NCBI GenBank assembly: GCA_014381035.1
Contig: JACMIS010000426.1
Location: forward strand, 1 to 5,968
DNA from: Armatimonadota bacterium
GTDB taxonomy: Bacteria; Armatimonadota; Armatimonadia; Armatimonadales; Armatimonadaceae
Reading direction: 5' to 3'
Length of the DNA stretch: 5,968 bases
Shown piece after piece: positions 4,874 to 5,968 of the stretch. Under the pieces are notes generated by a model. That model ran no database searches. It worked only from the letters and a program-made list of their open reading frames with translations, and was not told the origin of the DNA. Made by a program: the position numbers and the translations under genes. Every line of letters begins with the position of its first letter. Position 1 is the stretch's first letter.

Positions 4874-5868
4874 GCCGTTAGCGCGACCGAACCCGGCAAT
4901 TCCGCGACCTTTGCCACTTCGCGGATTTCGGCGGTCTCGACCGGACTGACGCGAAGCACCAACACGGAATACGGCGCGATCATCGCCTGACGGAACGAAA
5001 TGCTACCAAGCGTCAGCCGCGTTAGCAAACTGTGACCCTGCGCCCCGACAATCAACAGGTCGGCGTCGGCTTCCTTCATCGCATCTCTAATCGCGCATTC
5101 GACCGATTCGCCGGAAACTTTCGACGTTATCGTTATGGGGGATGCGCCGAGAACGTCGCGCAGCCTTTGAATCAGAGAACGGTTTCGCTCCTCCAAATCG
5201 TGGTGCATGGCAACGGCGGGACTGACCACAAGGTTCGGCAGATACGAGTGGACGCTCTCCAAACTGTCTTCGGGATACGCCGTCAATACTGTCAAATGCG
5301 AGATTCCCTGCGGGTGAAAGCGCAGAAACCGCTCAATGCACCGATTCATATACGGCGAATGATCTGTCGCCAAAACCGCACGAATAGGATGGATGGCATC
5401 GTCCGAACGGTGTGCATTTCCCCGCGCCAATAGCACGCTTTGATGCGCCCCGGTCACGAGACCACGGGCAACACTCCCCGTGAACAAGGAAAGAACCGCC
5501 CCCTGACGCGAGGCATTCACCGCGACAAGATCGGCGTAGGTGTCGTCGGCGTGATCCATCAGCGTTTCAATCGGGTTGCCGCGAAGCGCGTGGGTTTGGC
5601 ATTCGCCTGCCGCCGACAGGTGCGCGGCGGCAGTGTGTAGCACCATGTTCGCGTCGTCGTCTTCCGTCTGCCGGATTATTTGCTGATCGGCTTCCGTGAT
5701 CGTCGCTTCTGTGAGCGGAAACCCTCCGTAGTACGTTCCGGTGGGAACCCACGGAAACGGGTGAATAACGTGAGTCAGATCGTAATTCGCGTCGCTGAAG
5801 CGTAGCCTTGTCAAAAGGCTTAAGGCTTCCGAGTCTGACCCGTGTTCGAGTCCGAGTAAAACGTTCAT
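4870..5868 (-). CDS. Tandem universal stress protein (two UspA domains)
   Basis: This encodes 332 residues, about twice a single UspA domain, as in other tandem USPs. The start is ATG 5868, with AAAGGAG 7 bases upstream. Domain 1 spans about 1-149 and domain 2 about 161-307, followed by a short tail. Domain 2 has the full nucleotide-binding signature G-x2-G-x9-G-S (G275, G278, G288, S289) and an Asp in the first loop (ATDHS, D169), so it should bind ATP or a related nucleotide. In domain 1 the aligned positions are N118-A-S-R121 then nine residues then G131-S132, and the first-loop Asp is replaced by Glu (E8), so that half has probably lost ATP binding and may serve dimerisation. No signal peptide is seen; a cytoplasmic location is expected. 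The gene converges on the BON gene, has its own promoter, and carries upstream the 20-nt motif also found before the GNAT-BON pair. USPs of this class protect cells under starvation, hypoxia or other stress; the exact role here is unknown. Confidence 0.93.
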   Translation of the reverse strand: MNVLLGLEHGSDSEALSLLTRLRFSDANYDLTHVIHPFPWVPTGTYYGGFPLTEATITEADQQIIRQTEDDDANMVLHTAAAHLSAAGECQTHALRGNPIETLMDHADDTYADLVAVNASRQGAVLSLFTGSVARGLVTGAHQSVLLARGNAHRSDDAIHPIRAVLATDHSPYMNRCIERFLRFHPQGISHLTVLTAYPEDSLESVHSYLPNLVVSPAVAMHHDLEERNRSLIQRLRDVLGASPITITSKVSGESVECAIRDAMKEADADLLIVGAQGHSLLTRLTLGSISFRQAMIAPYSVLVLRVSPVETAEIREVAKVAELPGSVALTA

Positions 5869-5920
5869 GTCGCGTCTCCTTTACACCGCGACGCGCCAAC
5901 GTCCGGCTTTCTGTAGACGT

Positions 5921-5929
5921 ATTGTATCA
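5921..5929 (-). promoter_or_regulatory. Extended -10 promoter of the USP gene
   Basis: On the - strand the sequence TGATACAAT combines a TGN extension with TACAAT, five of six bases of the -10 consensus. A -35 box at 17 bp would read ATTCGC, a poor match, so an extended -10 or an activator probably compensates. The ATG is about 52 bases downstream of the -10 box. Confidence 0.5.
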
Positions 5930-5948
5930 AGACAACAGCGGTAGCGAA

Positions 5949-5968
5949 TCAGCGAAACGGCGTATTGT
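5949..5968 (-). promoter_or_regulatory. Candidate operator, copy 2 (USP promoter)
   Basis: On the - strand this reads ACAATACGCCGTTTCGCTGA, differing from the copy at 3359-3378 only at positions 7 and 18. It ends 22 bases before the -10 box and 80 bases before the USP ATG, in the same orientation to its gene as the other copy. It touches the right edge of the window, so the motif may extend further. Confidence 0.5.

Overview
The window is one stretch of a bacterial chromosome, moderately GC-rich by eye, with conventional Shine-Dalgarno sites and tightly packed genes. It has no rRNA, tRNA, CRISPR array or intact mobile element. The gene families are common in free-living, stress-tolerant bacteria. 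The phylum cannot be fixed from the sequence; a soil or environmental lineage such as Armatimonadota is only a guess.

Layout. Positions 1-332 hold no gene I can support but contain a run of three hairpins. A small conserved-looking orphan protein follows on the + strand (333-596), ending at a strong hairpin (613-644). Facing it on the - strand is a leftward cluster: a PAS-GAF histidine kinase (1695-3278), a NarL/LuxR-type response regulator overlapping it by 4 bp (1027-1698), and a small Cys/His-rich protein (719-958). A divergent control region (3279-3438) separates this cluster from a rightward pair: a degenerate GNAT-like protein (3439-3981) and a three-BON-domain protein (4061-4714), with a long hairpin between them. 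Beyond lies a possible 28-codon gene remnant (4787-4873). Last is a tandem universal stress protein on the - strand (4870-5868) with its promoter at the right edge.

How they may work together. The kinase has no membrane segments, so it should sense a cytoplasmic signal through PAS and GAF domains and phosphorylate the adjacent regulator. The GNAT-like, BON and UspA-type proteins are typical output of stress or dormancy regulons. The most notable observation is a 20-nt sequence, ACAATAYGCCGTTTCGCKGA, that occurs with 18 of 20 positions identical upstream of both the GNAT-BON pair (3359-3378, + strand) and the USP gene (5949-5968, - strand). In both places it has the same orientation relative to the gene and lies 22-25 nt upstream of a -10-like hexamer. 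It is a good candidate operator for the neighbouring response regulator, which would make the window a self-contained two-component stress regulon. That link is inference; the motif match is seen directly.
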